NCBI GenBank assembly: GCA_964012875.1
Contig: CAXGUU010000113.1
Span: 1 to 10,109, forward strand
Direction of reading: 5' to 3'
Length of the DNA stretch: 10,109 nt
Source: CAXGUU01 sp964012875
GTDB lineage: Bacteria; Pseudomonadota; Gammaproteobacteria; Ga0077536
In this document: positions 1 to 7,249 of the stretch, piece by piece
How positions within the stretch are numbered: position 1 is the first letter of the stretch
Layout of the letters: every line of letters starts with the position of its first letter
The notes under the pieces: generated by a model
Database searches by the model: none
Told to the model about the DNA's origin: nothing
Seen by the model: the letters and a program-made list of their open reading frames with translations, nothing else
Program-made: the position numbers and the translations under genes

Positions 1-480
1 GTCGGGCAGCGTCAGGGCTGAGAAATTTGTCGACTCGAGGCCGGCGCGATGATCGATTTGCTTGGTGACCAGCACTGCGGTCATAACTTCAGCGGCGCCA
101 AGTTCGTAGCATGCCTCCTGCACTGCCTGCAGCGTAATACCGTGGTCGAGTAGATCATCGACGACGAGCACCGTTCGGTCCCGCACACTTTCGGGCGGCT
201 TGCGAATCCACCGCAACTCGCCGCCGCTCACCCGCATGCCGTACCGCGTCAGGTGGGCGTAGTCGGTTTGCAGCGGAAAATCCATGCGCTGAAGCAGCAT
301 CGCGAGTGGCGTAAGTCCACCAGTCATGACACCGAGCAGCACTGGATTGGTACGGCTGAGCTTTTCAGTAATCTCAGCAGCCATGCGATCGCAAGCCTGA
401 TTGATTGTGATCGGGTCGGCCAGGCATTCGGCGTTTCGTCTGACCGAGTCAAGTTCCTGTGGCGGTGCGGTGGTGTTCAT
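1..480 (-). CDS. hpt: hypoxanthine-guanine phosphoribosyltransferase (3' end cut by window edge)
   Basis: Purine salvage enzyme that joins hypoxanthine or guanine to PRPP, giving IMP or GMP; expected in the cytoplasm. I translated the minus strand from the ATG at 480-478; it stays open for 160 codons to base 1. Residues 104-116 (VLVVDDLLDHGIT) form the PRPP-binding loop with its paired Asp (108, 109). Residues 50-56 (GVMTGGL) match the PRPP/pyrophosphate loop, and K140 in VTKQ fits the purine-contacting lysine of the family. The last visible residues (ALTLPD) correspond to the family segment just before the conserved RYVFGYGMDY-like stretch, so roughly 25 C-terminal residues lie outside the window. 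The ATG overlaps the stop of the upstream ATPase gene by one base, which suggests one transcript and translational coupling. A PyrR or xanthine phosphoribosyltransferase is less likely from the motifs. Family assignment is firm; exact base preference is inferred. Confidence 0.88.
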   Translation of the reverse strand, partial: MNTTAPPQELDSVRRNAECLADPITINQACDRMAAEITEKLSRTNPVLLGVMTGGLTPLAMLLQRMDFPLQTDYAHLTRYGMRVSGGELRWIRKPPESVRDRTVLVVDDLLDHGITLQAVQEACYELGAAEVMTAVLVTKQIDHRAGLESTNFSALTLPD

Positions 481-1352
481 CATTTGGCCGCCAACGCCTC
501 GCGCCCGGTCCAATCACGAGCGAATTGATAAGCGGTACGTCCACTGCGTGAACCGTGCAAAAGCGCCCATTCAAGTGCGGCTTTTCGCATTGACTCCTGG
601 TCTTTCTGGCTTGTACCCAATGACTTCAGCCAGTGTTCGACGATGTCGAGATACCGCTCCTGGTTTAGTGGATGGAACGATAACCACAGCCCAAATCGTT
701 CCGACAGCGATATCTTTTCTTCGACTGCTTCACCGTGGTGGAGTTCGCCTCCATCGACGCGCGTATCGGCGTTGTCGCTTTGACGTTCCGGTACCAAATG
801 GCGCCTGTTGGAGGTGGCGTAGATCACGATATTGTCAGGTGTTTCGAGTACCGAACCGTCCAGCACAGTTTTCAACGCACGGTAGGTCGCGTCATTTTCG
901 TCAAACGAAAGATCATCGCAATAAATGACGTAGCGGTGCTCGGAATCTTCAATGTGATCAATGATCTCCGGTAGGTCGACCAGATCAAGGCGGTCTACTT
1001 CTACCAGGCGCAAGCCTTGCGCTGAGAAATCGTTTAGCAGGGCTTTTACAAGAGATGATTTCCCCGTGCCGCGCGGTCCCCAGAGCAGAGCGTTATTTGC
1101 CGGTACCCCGGCAAGAAATTGTTCCGTGTTGCGTACCAGGGCGTCTTTCTGCCGTTCGACATGCAACAGATCTTCGAGCGTAATCTGGTTGAATCTCGTG
1201 ATCGGTTCCAAGCGCGTATTGCTCCCGCCGGTTCTCCAGCGCCAGGCAACTCCTTCTTCCAGGTTGACCGTATCCCGCTCGTTGGGAAGCATGTCTTCAA
1301 TGCGCTTGAGCAGGCGTTCAGCACGCCGGAAAAACTTGTCGGCCTTACTCAA
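480..1352 (-). CDS. DUF815-type AAA+ family ATP-binding protein
   Basis: A 290-residue P-loop ATPase of the widespread but functionally uncharacterised DUF815 family. Visible motifs in order: N-terminal helical segment (about 1-25); the family's AWRWR block (36-40); Walker A GPRGTGKSS (92-100); Walker B YVIYCDDLSF (141-150); sensor-1-like VIYATSNRR (176-184); the LSERFGLWLSF block (216-226); and the C-terminal SRSGRTAYQFARDW segment (268-281). The length fits the family. The start is a TTG at 1352-1350. A stop lies only six codons upstream in frame, and the next Met (residue 21) would cut into the conserved N-terminus, so TTG is preferred. A purine-rich stretch (GAGAAA) about 10 bases upstream is a weak ribosome site. 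The stop overlaps the next gene's ATG (TGATG). Substrate and partners are unknown; the link to purine salvage is inference from coupling only. Confidence 0.9.
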   Translation of the reverse strand: MSKADKFFRRAERLLKRIEDMLPNERDTVNLEEGVAWRWRTGGSNTRLEPITRFNQITLEDLLHVERQKDALVRNTEQFLAGVPANNALLWGPRGTGKSSLVKALLNDFSAQGLRLVEVDRLDLVDLPEIIDHIEDSEHRYVIYCDDLSFDENDATYRALKTVLDGSVLETPDNIVIYATSNRRHLVPERQSDNADTRVDGGELHHGEAVEEKISLSERFGLWLSFHPLNQERYLDIVEHWLKSLGTSQKDQESMRKAALEWALLHGSRSGRTAYQFARDWTGREALAAK

Positions 1353-1387
1353 CGTTTGGTTTCTCGGTTACACGTAGCATGCGCGTC

Positions 1388-1393
1388 ATTCTA
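1388..1393 (-). promoter_or_regulatory. candidate -10 box for the ATPase-hpt operon
   Basis: On the minus strand the hexamer TAGAAT (1393 down to 1388) lies about 35 bases upstream of the TTG start and is followed by a GC-rich stretch. This would give a short leader of roughly 25-30 bases. No good -35 element is visible 16-18 bases upstream (the bases there read about GCACGG), so this is a weak sigma-70 call. Confidence 0.3.
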
Positions 1394-2162
1394 ACGCATC
1401 GTCTGGCTCGCCGTGCCATCGCTGGCGCGAGACCCAAGAGGCAATTATGAGCGCGATGGCCTTGACTTCATTGCTGTTGCGGTGCGCTCGCGTAAGCTTG
1501 AGGTTGATGCGCTGTTTTTAACTCAGCAAAGTGATCGGGAGCAAAAATCTGACGGCGGAGACGTGGTGAAATCTTATGAAGTGACAGAGGCCGGTGGTAT
1601 AGACCGGACAGAATTCTTTTCGTCCGCATTAGACGAGCACGAATTCCGCGACCCGGATAAATAGCGGACGGCCGTGTTCCCAGGTCGAAAAGGTCAATGC
1701 GTACATCTTTGTGCCCTCTCATCAAAAAGTTGCAACGCGGAAAAGCGGAGCCAAGGAAGCGGTGAAGATGGCGCAGGAGATCCGCCGCATCATAGTATTC
1801 GCGGCGGTGCGCAGAGAGATCGCCTCGCGTATGCAAAATAAAGACATCCGAAAAATCCCCGGGTCGGTGACTGACTACCTACAGTGCACCGTTTCCGTTG
1901 GCCTTATACAGATGATTGCTTCAGCCTGTGGGTATTCTGCCGCGGCGACCGACACGAGCCCGTTTACTTGAGTAAATTCAAAGCCTTCTAATTGTTTCGA
2001 CGATGCTGATCATCGATAATCGCAGGTACTTGAGAGACAGGCAGGTCGATCTTTTCCGGGACCGCGAATTCGGGTGCAAAAAATAACGCGCCGACGGTCC
2101 CCCGGTAGCCTCGGCACCTCCCTCTCAAGGCCCGCTTTTAACGGCAAACTGGATACACAGCA
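1394..2162. other. about 770 bp without a recognisable gene; possible decayed coding region plus glyA leader
   Basis: No family is recognised on either strand. On the plus strand two open stretches in different frames follow each other: 1395-1664 (first possible start GTG 1413) and 1633-1971 (first possible start GTG 1711). Both show G-rich first codon positions, as real genes do, but neither has a convincing ribosome site or known motif. On the minus strand a 122-codon open frame (1836-1468) is rich in Arg, His and Leu, which looks like a shadow. Other minus frames carry several stops. A decayed gene with a frameshift near 1635-1665 is one reading; chance open frames are another. From 1972 to 2162 I see no gene. 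That stretch holds a small hairpin (CGATG 2001-2005 with CATCG 2011-2015) and a possible GCCGA/TCGGC stem (2090-2094 with 2111-2115), and should contain the glyA promoter. No glycine riboswitch or tRNA was seen. Confidence 0.4.
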
Positions 2163-3419
2163 ATGTTTTCTCGGGATATGACCATCGCTTCTTTTGACCC
2201 CGACCTATGGGGGACAATAGAAGCTGAAAACCTGCGCCAGGAAACGCACATCGAACTGATCGCATCCGAAAACCATACGAGTCCCCGGGTATTGGAGGCC
2301 GCTGGCACCTCGCTGACCAACAAGTACGCAGAAGGGTATCCAGGCAGGCGCTACTACGGGGGGTGCGAGCACGTTGATGTCGTGGAAAAACTGGCGATAG
2401 ACCGCGCAAAAGCCCTGTTCGGTGCCGACTATGCCAATGTGCAGCCCCATTCCGGTTCGCAGGCCAACGGCGCAGCCTACCTGGCGTTACTGGATGCGGG
2501 CGACTGCGTGCTTGGTATGAGTCTGGCCGATGGCGGCCATCTCACCCACGGCGCGCATGTTAATTTCTCAGGCAAGACTTACAGCGCCGTTCAGTACGGT
2601 CTCGACGGCAAAACCGGGGAAATCGATTACGATCAGGTAGTGAGCCTGGCGCGGGAACATAAACCGCGCATGATCATGACGGGATTTTCCGCTTATTCAC
2701 GCATCGTTGACTGGGCGAAGTTTCGTGAAATTGCCGACGAGGTGGGCGCCTACCTGGTATCGGATATTGCTCACGTTGCCGGACTGATTGCAGTCGATCT
2801 CTACCCGAGTCCTATTGACCTAGCCGACGTCACTACCAGTACGACGCACAAAACCCTGCGGGGGCCCCGTTCGGGGCTGATCCTCGCGCGCGCCAACGAA
2901 ACGCTTGAAAAGAAACTGAATTCGGGGGTATTTCCGGGCAGTCAGGGCGGGCCGCTGATGCACATCATTGCCGCCAAGGCAGTGGCTTTCCAGGAAGCCA
3001 TGCAACCCGATTTCCGTGACTACCAGTTGCGGGTACTCGACAATGCCAGGGCCATGGCCGAGACGTTTCTTGCGCGCGGATTCAGCGTCGTCTCAGGCGG
3101 CACGGACAATCACCTGTTCCTGGTTGACCTGGTCGACAAGGGCCTTACCGGCAAAGCTGCCGATGTCGCCCTCGGTCAGGCCCACATTACTGTGAATAAA
3201 AACGCGGTACCCAATGATCCGCAATCACCTTTCGTTACGAGTGGCATCAGGATCGGTACACCGGCGATGACCACGCGGGGGTTTGGCGTGTCTGAAGCCG
3301 AAACGATCGCCGGCTGGATGTGTGACGTGCTCGATGCAATTGAAGATGATGCTGTTATTACCAAGGTAAGGAATCAGGTCAGCGAACTGTGCGGACGCTT
3401 CCCGGTTTACGCCAGGTAA
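2163..3419 (+). CDS. glyA: serine hydroxymethyltransferase
   Basis: PLP enzyme that interconverts serine plus tetrahydrofolate with glycine plus methylene-tetrahydrofolate, the main source of one-carbon units; cytoplasmic. The 418 residues match the bacterial family length. The N-terminus aligns residue for residue with E. coli GlyA, which fixes the start at ATG 2163 rather than the in-frame ATG at 2178. Key stretches: HIELIASEN (29-37), YAEGYPGRRYYGG (55-67), HSGSQAN (96-102), the SDIAHVAG block (200-207), and the PLP-binding lysine K230 in TSTTHK followed by RGPRSG. The C-terminal VTSGIRIGTPAMTTRG block binds the carboxylate end of the substrate. Small departures from E. coli (LADGGH for LAHGGH, GPRSG for GPRGG) look like ordinary family variation. 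The ribosome site is weak (GGA about 10 bases upstream). The gene precedes nrdR in the same direction, separated by an inverted-repeat element. Confidence 0.97.
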   Translation: MFSRDMTIASFDPDLWGTIEAENLRQETHIELIASENHTSPRVLEAAGTSLTNKYAEGYPGRRYYGGCEHVDVVEKLAIDRAKALFGADYANVQPHSGSQANGAAYLALLDAGDCVLGMSLADGGHLTHGAHVNFSGKTYSAVQYGLDGKTGEIDYDQVVSLAREHKPRMIMTGFSAYSRIVDWAKFREIADEVGAYLVSDIAHVAGLIAVDLYPSPIDLADVTTSTTHKTLRGPRSGLILARANETLEKKLNSGVFPGSQGGPLMHIIAAKAVAFQEAMQPDFRDYQLRVLDNARAMAETFLARGFSVVSGGTDNHLFLVDLVDKGLTGKAADVALGQAHITVNKNAVPNDPQSPFVTSGIRIGTPAMTTRGFGVSEAETIAGWMCDVLDAIEDDAVITKVRNQVSELCGRFPVYAR

Positions 3420-3421
3420 AC

Positions 3422-3503
3422 GGAAGCGGTCTCAAGGCACCACACCTTGTATCCGAACTTTCCAGGCACCAAGGCGAGCACAATAAATTTTGAGACCACT
3501 TCC
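3422..3503. repeat. 82-bp inverted-repeat element between glyA and nrdR
   Basis: A 14-base left arm GGAAGCGGTCTCAA (3422-3435) is matched by TTGAGACCACTTCC (3490-3503), an inverted repeat with one mismatch. The arms enclose 54 bases that include an 8-base direct repeat AGGCACCA (3435-3442 and 3464-3471) and a short CCTTG/CAAGG pair (3445-3449 with 3470-3474). It begins two bases after the glyA stop and ends 42 bases before nrdR. As RNA it could form a long stem with a structured loop. No T-run follows, so it is not a typical intrinsic terminator. It could be a small palindromic repeat or MITE-like insertion, an RNA-processing site, or a leader element of nrdR. Confidence 0.55.
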
Positions 3504-3545
3504 AGTTCGCTGAGCCCGCACTACAGCTTGTAGGGGATTACCACC

Positions 3546-4073
3546 ATGCATTGTCCTTTTTGTGATCATCAGGATACGCGCGTCATCGATTCGCGGCTGT
3601 TGGGTGACGGCGACCAGATCCGGCGGCGCCGAGAATGCCAGGGCTGTAAAGCACGGTTCACGACCTATGAAACTGCTGAGCTTAGTCTTCCCAGAATCAT
3701 CAAAAGTGACGGCAGGAGGGAGATGTTCAGCGACGAGAAGCTGCGCAGTGGCGTTATCAAAGCGCTCGAAAAGCGTCCTGTTGCGATGGAACGGGTCGAG
3801 AATGCAATTAACCAGATCAAGCGTCGAATTCGCGAAAGCGGTGAGCGCGAAATTGCCTCGGTCAAGATTGGCGAACTTGTCATGGACGCGCTGCGTGGCC
3901 TCGACCAGGTCGCTTACGTCCGTTTTGCATCCGTCTACCGGAGCTTCGAAGACGTCCGTGCTTTCCTCGAAGAAATCGAACGTCTGGAAAACGAATTGCC
4001 GCCGGATCTTCGGGAGCAACAGCTCGAGCTCCTGCAATCCGAAAATAAAGGACGCAAGAAAGACGAAACGTGA
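3546..4073 (+). CDS. nrdR: transcriptional repressor NrdR
   Basis: Zinc-ribbon and ATP-cone repressor that senses adenine nucleotides and shuts down ribonucleotide reductase genes by binding paired NrdR boxes. The N-terminus MHCPFC is diagnostic. Zinc ligands are C3, C6, C31 and C34, and the RRRRECQGCKARFTTYE block (26-42) is typical. The ATP-cone spans about 49-139 and includes PRIIKSDGRREMFSDEKL. At 175 residues it is somewhat longer than the E. coli protein (about 150), with an extra acidic and charged tail after residue 145 (rich in Glu, Gln and Lys). A good ribosome site (AGGGGA) lies 9-14 bases upstream of ATG 3546. It is the first gene of the nrdR-rib-nusB-thiL run, an order common in gammaproteobacteria. 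No NrdR box was recognised near it. Confidence 0.96.
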   Translation: MHCPFCDHQDTRVIDSRLLGDGDQIRRRRECQGCKARFTTYETAELSLPRIIKSDGRREMFSDEKLRSGVIKALEKRPVAMERVENAINQIKRRIRESGEREIASVKIGELVMDALRGLDQVAYVRFASVYRSFEDVRAFLEEIERLENELPPDLREQQLELLQSENKGRKKDET

Positions 4074-4136
4074 AAGTCGAATTTCGATTAAATAACGGCG
4101 CCTCCGGAAAAAAGGGGCAGCTGGTGGCGGCTAGCG

Positions 4137-5252
4137 ATGGCCTCGCCTGAGCGCGATCGCACTTACATGAACGAAGCGCTGGCGCTGGCCAGGCAGGGTC
4201 GGTACGGAACCAGCCCCAACCCGACGGTGGGTTGTGTCATCGTCAGGGATGATCAAATTGTCGGCCGTGGTTTTCACGCCGTTGCCGGTGCGCCGCACGC
4301 CGAAGCCGCGGCGCTTGATTCTGCCCGGGGCAGCACACAGGGCGCATGTGCCTACGTGACGCTCGAGCCGTGCAACCATCAGGGCCGAACCGGCCCCTGC
4401 ACCCGCGCACTGATCGAAGCGGGCATAGCGCGCGTTGTGTACGCCGTGGCGGATCCGAACCCGGCGGTTGCCGGCGGTGGTGCGGCCGAACTGCGTCAGG
4501 CAGGTATTGACGTAGTTGGCGGCGTTGAGCAGGCAGCCGCCGCCTGGCTCAACCGAGGATTTATTCATCGAGCGCGAACGGGAAGACCCTGGGTGCGCAT
4601 CAAGGTGGCGATGAGCCTCGATAACCGCACCGCGATGGCTAATGGCGAAAGCCAGTGGATCACCGGCGAGGCTGCGCGTGCAGACGTCCAGCATTTGCGC
4701 GCGGAGTCCTGTGCTGTGTTGACTGGCATCGGCACCATACTGGCAGATGATCCCTCACTCAATGTGCGGGATGCTGCGATTGATATGGTGGGACGCCAAC
4801 CGCGACGGATTATCCTCGACAGCCACTTACGCACGCCGCCGACGGCGCGAATGCTGGCGCTGTCAGGAGATACCTACGTCATCACCCGGAGTGACGACGC
4901 CGATCGGGCCAGCGCGCTTGAGCGGGCAGGGGCGACGGTCAGCCGTGTCGAATCCCGATGCGGCGGTTTCCCCGCAGTTCCACTCGATGAAACCTTGTGC
5001 TTGCTTGCACGACTTGAAGTCAATCACGTCCTGGTCGAGGCTGGCAGCATCCTGACTGGCGCATTCCTGTCAGCTGATCTCTTCAACGAACTCGTGCTTT
5101 ACGTCGCACCGAGATTGATCGGCAGCCAGGGCCGTCCCGGGCTGAATATCGAATCGGCGTCAAGTCTGGCTGAGACCTTGCAATTGAGGCTGTACGATCT
5201 GCGCCGCCTCGACAATGATGTTGCGATGTCGTTCACTCGACACGAAGACTAG
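4137..5252 (+). CDS. ribD: bifunctional riboflavin biosynthesis deaminase/reductase RibD
   Basis: Carries out steps two and three on the pyrimidine branch of riboflavin synthesis: deamination of diamino-hydroxy-phosphoribosylaminopyrimidine, then NADPH-dependent reduction of the ribosyl group to ribityl. The deaminase domain (about 1-145) has H54-A-E56 and TLEPC79...GPC88, giving the His/Cys/Cys zinc site and the catalytic Glu. The reductase domain (about 150-371) begins with WVRIKVAMSLDNRTA and has GESQWITG (170-177) and GIGTILADDPSLNVR (197-211). The total of 371 residues is normal. The start at ATG 4137 aligns with E. coli RibD. The only strong purine-rich site (AAAAGGGG) is about 18 bases upstream, which is distant, but no better start is in frame. 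It lies 63 bases after nrdR and 24 bases before ribE. Confidence 0.96.
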   Translation: MASPERDRTYMNEALALARQGRYGTSPNPTVGCVIVRDDQIVGRGFHAVAGAPHAEAAALDSARGSTQGACAYVTLEPCNHQGRTGPCTRALIEAGIARVVYAVADPNPAVAGGGAAELRQAGIDVVGGVEQAAAAWLNRGFIHRARTGRPWVRIKVAMSLDNRTAMANGESQWITGEAARADVQHLRAESCAVLTGIGTILADDPSLNVRDAAIDMVGRQPRRIILDSHLRTPPTARMLALSGDTYVITRSDDADRASALERAGATVSRVESRCGGFPAVPLDETLCLLARLEVNHVLVEAGSILTGAFLSADLFNELVLYVAPRLIGSQGRPGLNIESASSLAETLQLRLYDLRRLDNDVAMSFTRHED

Positions 5253-5276
5253 GAGTGGGTTGAGAATCTGAATCGT

Positions 5277-5930
5277 ATGTTTACCGGAATTGTTGCAACC
5301 AAGGGCCGCGTAGCGGCCATGACGCAGGTCGGTGAGGCCATGCGACTTAAAATCGAGTGTCCGGCGCTGGACATGTCCGACGTCGCACTGGGCGACTCAA
5401 TCGCAGTGTCAGGGCCGTGCCTGACTGTTGTCTCGTTCGCCGGAGACGCATTCGAAGTCGATGTTTCCATGGAAACGCTCAAGTTAACCACCCTTGGCGA
5501 CCTTACTACCGGCAGTGAGGTCAACCTGGAAAAAGCCCTGCGGGTGGATGAGCGCCTCGGTGGCCATCTTGTCAGCGGTCACGTTGATGGTATCGGTGTG
5601 GTGCAGGCACGGGAAGATAAGGGCGAGTATGTTCGATTCGAAATTGAAGTACCCGAGGACCTCGCACGCTACCTTGCGTTCAAGGGATCGGTCTGCGTCG
5701 ACGGGGTTAGTCTTACCGTCAACGCAGTGAACGAGCGCAACTTCGAAATCCTGCTGATCCCCCATACGCTCGAACGCACCTCGCTTGGTAGGCTTCAAAG
5801 CGGTGCCAGTATCAATATCGAAGTTGACCTGATTGCGCGCTATATCGAACGTCTGCTGGGCTCAGGCCGCGTAGGGCAGGGTGTCTCACTAGAAAGCCTG
5901 ATTGAAGCCGGGTTTGTCCGGCCTGAATAG
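5277..5930 (+). CDS. ribE: riboflavin synthase (alpha subunit)
   Basis: Trimeric enzyme that dismutates two 6,7-dimethyl-8-ribityllumazine molecules into riboflavin and the RibD product; the last step of the pathway. The start MFTGIV is essentially invariant in the family and fixes ATG 5277, although the ribosome site is weak (GAGAA about 12 bases upstream). The protein shows the expected internal duplication. The first lumazine-binding domain runs to about residue 97 and the second from about 98 to 190, with GGHLVSGHVDGIG (95-107) and GSVCVDGVSLTVN near 140. The length of 217 residues is standard. It is read with ribD and lies 198 bases before ribBX. The same gene is called ribC in some genomes. 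Confidence 0.95.
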   Translation: MFTGIVATKGRVAAMTQVGEAMRLKIECPALDMSDVALGDSIAVSGPCLTVVSFAGDAFEVDVSMETLKLTTLGDLTTGSEVNLEKALRVDERLGGHLVSGHVDGIGVVQAREDKGEYVRFEIEVPEDLARYLAFKGSVCVDGVSLTVNAVNERNFEILLIPHTLERTSLGRLQSGASINIEVDLIARYIERLLGSGRVGQGVSLESLIEAGFVRPE

Positions 5931-6128
5931 CCGAAGGCGGTCCTCACACCAGGATTGGACTAACAGCGGCGCCCGCAGCCACCCAACGGCAACTGCCGTG
6001 GGCTATTGGAGCTTACGCGCCTCGATTCGGTGCGTCGGTCTTGCCCTGATTGCGGGCCTGACACACTGTTTTATGCCTGGAAGGGCAGTGCGTCTATAAT
6101 CGCCCGCTGGCATCAACCCACCATCCCT
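5931..6128 (+). other. ribE-ribBX gap with hairpin and promoter, no FMN riboswitch
   Basis: This 198-base gap has a hairpin with stem ACGGC (5986-5990), loop AACT, and GCCGT (5995-5999). It is extended by CCC 5982-5984 with GGG 6000-6002 around a bulged A. No T-run follows, so at best it is a weak terminator for the upstream genes. The reading frame of ribBX stays open back to a TTG at 6006, but that extension is not like any RibB N-terminus. The conserved FMN riboswitch blocks (such as GGGGCAGGGTGAAATTCC and CCGGCGGT) are absent. Confidence 0.45.
6095..6100 (+). promoter_or_regulatory. TATAAT -10 box upstream of ribBX
   Basis: A perfect TATAAT hexamer ends 28 bases before the ribBX ATG and is followed by CGCCCGC, a GC-rich discriminator. 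No strong -35 is present: TTTATG (6070-6075) at 19-base spacing is a poor match. A start site near 6107 would give a leader of about 20 bases with no Shine-Dalgarno sequence. This suggests ribBX and the genes after it can be transcribed apart from ribD-ribE. Confidence 0.5.
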
Positions 6129-7235
6129 ATGGCTCTAAATACCACACAAGAACTGATCGACGACATTCGCGAAGGCAAGATGATCATCATCATGGACGAT
6201 GAAGATCGCGAGAATGAAGGTGATTTCATCATCGCCGCCGAGCACTGTACGCCTGAGCATGTCAATTTTATGGCCAAGCATGGCCGCGGATTAATTTGTT
6301 TGACGCTTACAGAAGATCGGTGTCGGCAACTTAACCTGCCTCTTATGGTGCAGGATACACGCTACACACACCGTACCAATTTTACCCTGTCCATCGAAGC
6401 TGCCGAAGGTGTAACGACTGGGATTTCAGCAGCTGATCGCGCTCGTACCGTGCGGGCGGCCGTTGCCCGCGACGCCCGTCCTGCTGATCTGACCCAACCC
6501 GGTCACATTTTTCCTCTGATGGCGCAATCAGGTGGTGTTCTGACCCGCGCCGGGCATACCGAAGCGGGATGCGATTTCGCGCGTACAGCCGGGCTGGAGC
6601 CGGCGGCAGTGATTGTAGAAATCCTGAAAGATGACGGTACCATGGCGCGCCGGCCCGATCTTGAAATCATCGCCCGCGAGTTCGATCTTAAAATCGGGAC
6701 AATCGCTGATTTAATCCGGCACCGTATTGAGACTGAAAAAACAGTCAACCGAGTCGCCGAGTCGACGCTGGTGACCGAGTTCGGAGAGTTCACCCTGTAC
6801 GCTTACGGGGATGCGATTCATGGTGATCTGCACATGGCGATGGCCAAGGGTAATATCGATGCCAACCGGCCTACATTGGTGCGGGTGCATATACATAACC
6901 CGTTCGAAGACCTGACCGCGAGCGTTAGAAAGGACGCTGGCTGGCCACTCAGAGATGCGCTCAAGCGTGTCAGTGAGGCCGGAGAAGGGGTTGTAGTCAT
7001 ACTCAATAACCAGGTTAGCAACGACGATTTGGTGATGCAGGTGCAAAAATTTGCGGAGCTCGACGACGGTGAAAAGTTGCCACGCGAAACGAATCCGATG
7101 GACTGGCGCCAAATCGGTTTGGGTGCGCAAATTCTTGCCGACGTCGGCGTTAAAAAAATGCGCGTGATGAGCAACCCGCGCAAATATCATGCGATCTCCG
7201 GTTTCGGGCTCGAAGTCGTAGAATACGTAACCTGA
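6129..7235 (+). CDS. ribBX: 3,4-dihydroxy-2-butanone 4-phosphate synthase fused to a degenerate GTP cyclohydrolase II-like domain (RibBX)
   Basis: The N-terminal RibB domain (about 1-205) turns ribulose 5-phosphate into the four-carbon unit of riboflavin. It has DDEDRENEGDF (23-33, acidic metal-binding loop), THRTNF (80-85), GVTTGISAADRA (94-105), PGHIFPL (124-130) and GHTEAGCD (142-149). The C-terminal half (about 213-368) aligns to GTP cyclohydrolase II from TEFGEFTLYAYGD to GAQILADVGV and RVMSNPRKY. It lacks the zinc cysteines and the RCDCG and RQEGRG motifs; there is no cysteine after residue 148. This fits the RibBX variant known in Proteobacteria, where the second half has no cyclohydrolase activity; automatic annotation often calls it RibBA. 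The start at ATG 6129 fits family length (368). No Shine-Dalgarno is visible before it. A separate ribA must supply the first pyrimidine step. Confidence 0.93.
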   Translation: MALNTTQELIDDIREGKMIIIMDDEDRENEGDFIIAAEHCTPEHVNFMAKHGRGLICLTLTEDRCRQLNLPLMVQDTRYTHRTNFTLSIEAAEGVTTGISAADRARTVRAAVARDARPADLTQPGHIFPLMAQSGGVLTRAGHTEAGCDFARTAGLEPAAVIVEILKDDGTMARRPDLEIIAREFDLKIGTIADLIRHRIETEKTVNRVAESTLVTEFGEFTLYAYGDAIHGDLHMAMAKGNIDANRPTLVRVHIHNPFEDLTASVRKDAGWPLRDALKRVSEAGEGVVVILNNQVSNDDLVMQVQKFAELDDGEKLPRETNPMDWRQIGLGAQILADVGVKKMRVMSNPRKYHAISGFGLEVVEYVT

Positions 7236-7249
7236 AAAGGTAGGTTCAG

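Noticed and set aside
1397..1425. Sigma-54-like TGGCACGG on the minus strand upstream of the ATPase gene
   Set aside because: The -24 half looks good, but the bases at the -12 position (GCCAG) do not match the TTGC element.
1468..1836. Minus-strand 122-codon open frame
   Set aside because: Arg/His/Leu-rich composition, no motif and no ribosome site; it looks like a shadow of the opposite strand.
3562..4095. Second open frame over nrdR
   Set aside because: Shadow of nrdR; Ser/Arg-rich with no motif, while the nrdR frame has all zinc-ribbon and ATP-cone residues.
6006..6128. N-terminal extension of ribBX from a TTG at 6006
   Set aside because: The 41 extra residues match nothing in RibB and cross a perfect -10 box; the family N-terminus begins at the ATG at 6129.
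5931..6128. FMN riboswitch in front of ribBX
   Set aside because: None of its conserved sequence blocks is present; only one ordinary hairpin is seen.
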